In this document: positions 5,242-6,292 of the stretch, in pieces
Layout of the letters: each line of letters starts with the position of its first letter
How positions within the stretch are numbered: position 1 is the first letter of the stretch
Assembly: GCA_905215145.1 (NCBI GenBank)
Contig: CAJMOW010000082.1
Coordinates: 1-6,292, forward strand
From: an uncultured bacterium
Lineage (GTDB): Bacteria > Bacillota_I > Bacilli_A > RF39 > UBA660
Reading direction: 5' to 3'
DNA: 6,292 bases
Translations under genes and position numbers: made by a program
Notes under the pieces: model-generated
Told to the model about the DNA's origin: nothing
The model's input: only the letters and a program-made list of their open reading frames with translations
Databases searched by the model: none

Positions 5242-6292
5242 ATGTATATAAATGATAAAATATTGATTGGTAAAAATGATAATTATGAAGCTTATATACT
5301 TCCTAGGATGGCTAATAGACATGGTATTATAAGTGGCGCTAGTGGAAGTGGAAAAACAATTTCTCTAAAAGTTTTAGCTGAAAGTTTTTCCTCTGCAGGT
5401 GTTCCTGTATTTTTGGTTGACGTAAAAGGTGATTTAGCTGGAATGTGTTTACCAGGTATTGTAAATGATAATATTTCAAGTAGAATTAATAATTTAAATT
5501 TAGAAAATTTTGAGTTTAAAAGCTTCCCCACTTCATTTTTTGATGTTTATGGAAAATATGGTATTCCAATACGTACAACTATAAATAGTATTGGCCCTAA
5601 ATTACTTTCTAGAATGCTTAATTTAACTGAGGCTCAAGAAGGTGTCTTAACGATTGTTTTTAAAATTGCAGAAGATGAAAATTTAGAATTAATTGATTTA
5701 AAAGATTTATTTTAGCTTATGTTGGTGAAAGAAGAAAAAATTATGCATTAAATTATGGTAATATTACCTTACAGAGTATTGGTAGTATTCAACGTAATTT
5801 ACTTACCTTAGAAGATGAAGGCGGAAATTTCTTTTTTGGCAAACCTGCATTAGACATAAATGATTTTATTAAAACTGATATAAATGGTACTGGTTATATA
5901 AATATATTACATGCAGCCACTTTGTTTCAAAAACCAACTTTATATGCTTCATTTTTGTTATGGTTGCTTACTGATTTATATCAAAAATTGCCTGAAGTTG
6001 GTGATTTAGAAAAACCAAAAATTGCTTTCTTTTTTGATGAAGCACATTTACTTTTTTCTGAGATGCCTGATTATATAATTAAACAAGTAACGCAGATTGT
6101 AAAACTAATACGTTCAAAAGGTATTGGACTATATTTTATTTCACAAAGTCCAAGTGATATTCCTGATGAAATATTATCTCAACTAGGAAACCGTATTCAA
6201 CATGTTTTAAGGTATTATACAAAAAATGATGAAAAAGCTATTAAAGCAGCAGCTAATTCTTTTAGAGAAAATCCCAACTATGATACTGAACA
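5242..6292 (+). pseudogene. HerA-like P-loop ATPase (DUF853/YjgR family), frameshifted and cut by right edge
   Basis: The first frame gives 157 residues (5242-5715): MANRHGIISGASGSGKT holds Walker A at 32-39, then VPVFLVDVKGDLAGM (54-68) and EGVLTIVFKIAEDENLELIDLKDLF, followed by TAG. From 5715 the -1 frame carries on with AYVGERRKNYALNYGN, QSIGSIQRNLLTLEDEGG, the Walker B FFFDEAHLLF (near 6027-6056) and LGNRIQHVLR, open to the window end. Together this is a DUF853 HerA/FtsK-like ATPase, usually about 500 residues; its cellular role is poorly defined. The -1 frame has a TGA at 5694-5696 and no Met before about 6061, so the second half cannot be a separate gene. Against E. coli YjgR as I recall it, the sites flanking the break align without gaps and about 7 nt are missing between DL and AYV. 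A genuine recent mutation or a sequencing/assembly error are both possible. If intact, the gene would be an ordinary conserved CDS. Confidence 0.85.

Noticed and set aside
5292..5531. Minus-strand open frame of 79 codons opposite the ATPase Walker A region
   Set aside because: Antisense to a conserved P-loop region; no independent evidence of coding.
5706..5721. Programmed -1 frameshifting in the ATPase gene
   Set aside because: The local sequence TTTATTTTAG is not a canonical X-XXY-YYZ slippery site, I see no downstream stem-loop or pseudoknot, and about 7 nt seem to be missing relative to homologues, which a simple slip would not restore.

Overview
The window comes from a very AT-rich bacterial chromosome, most likely an uncultured low-GC Bacillota (Bacilli-like or a related gut lineage); the exact clade cannot be fixed from the sequence alone. 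Genes are packed tightly, many Shine-Dalgarno (SD) sites are strong AGGAGG types, and Trp is read from TGG while TGA terminates rsmE. This indicates the standard bacterial code (table 11), not the Mycoplasma code.

Almost everything from position 5115 down to 1 lies on the minus strand. In transcription order it reads: a small prepilin-like protein (5115-4750) with its own promoter and an intrinsic terminator over its stop codon; lspA, lipoprotein signal peptidase (4700-4236); an RluD-type pseudouridine synthase (4251-3355); a YqgP/GluP-like rhomboid protease (3353-2211); a second, paralogous prepilin-like protein (2202-1810); rsmE, 16S rRNA m3U1498 methyltransferase (1807-1100); a membrane-anchored, highly charged protein of unknown function (1092-175); and the first 49 codons of mtaB, a tRNA ms2t6A methylthiotransferase (149-1, running off the left edge). 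From lspA to mtaB the gaps are -16, 1, 8, 2, 7 and 25 nt with no hairpin between genes, so this is probably one operon mixing RNA modification (RluD, RsmE, MtaB), membrane proteolysis (LspA, rhomboid) and two pseudopilins.

On the plus strand, a divergent promoter drives a HerA-like (DUF853/YjgR family) P-loop ATPase from 5242, which runs off the right edge. Its reading frame is broken: an in-frame TAG at 5713-5715 ends a 157-residue fragment, but homology continues without interruption in the -1 frame to the end of the window. Both frames are closed outside a short stretch, which places the lesion within about 5697-5712.

The most notable points are the pair of paralogous pseudopilins flanking lspA-rluD-rhomboid, the rhomboid directly next to a pilin substrate-like protein, the unassigned membrane protein in the rsmE-mtaB interval, and the frameshifted ATPase. 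I see no RNA gene, CRISPR array, insertion sequence or phage gene, and no stretch over 300 bases lacks a gene.
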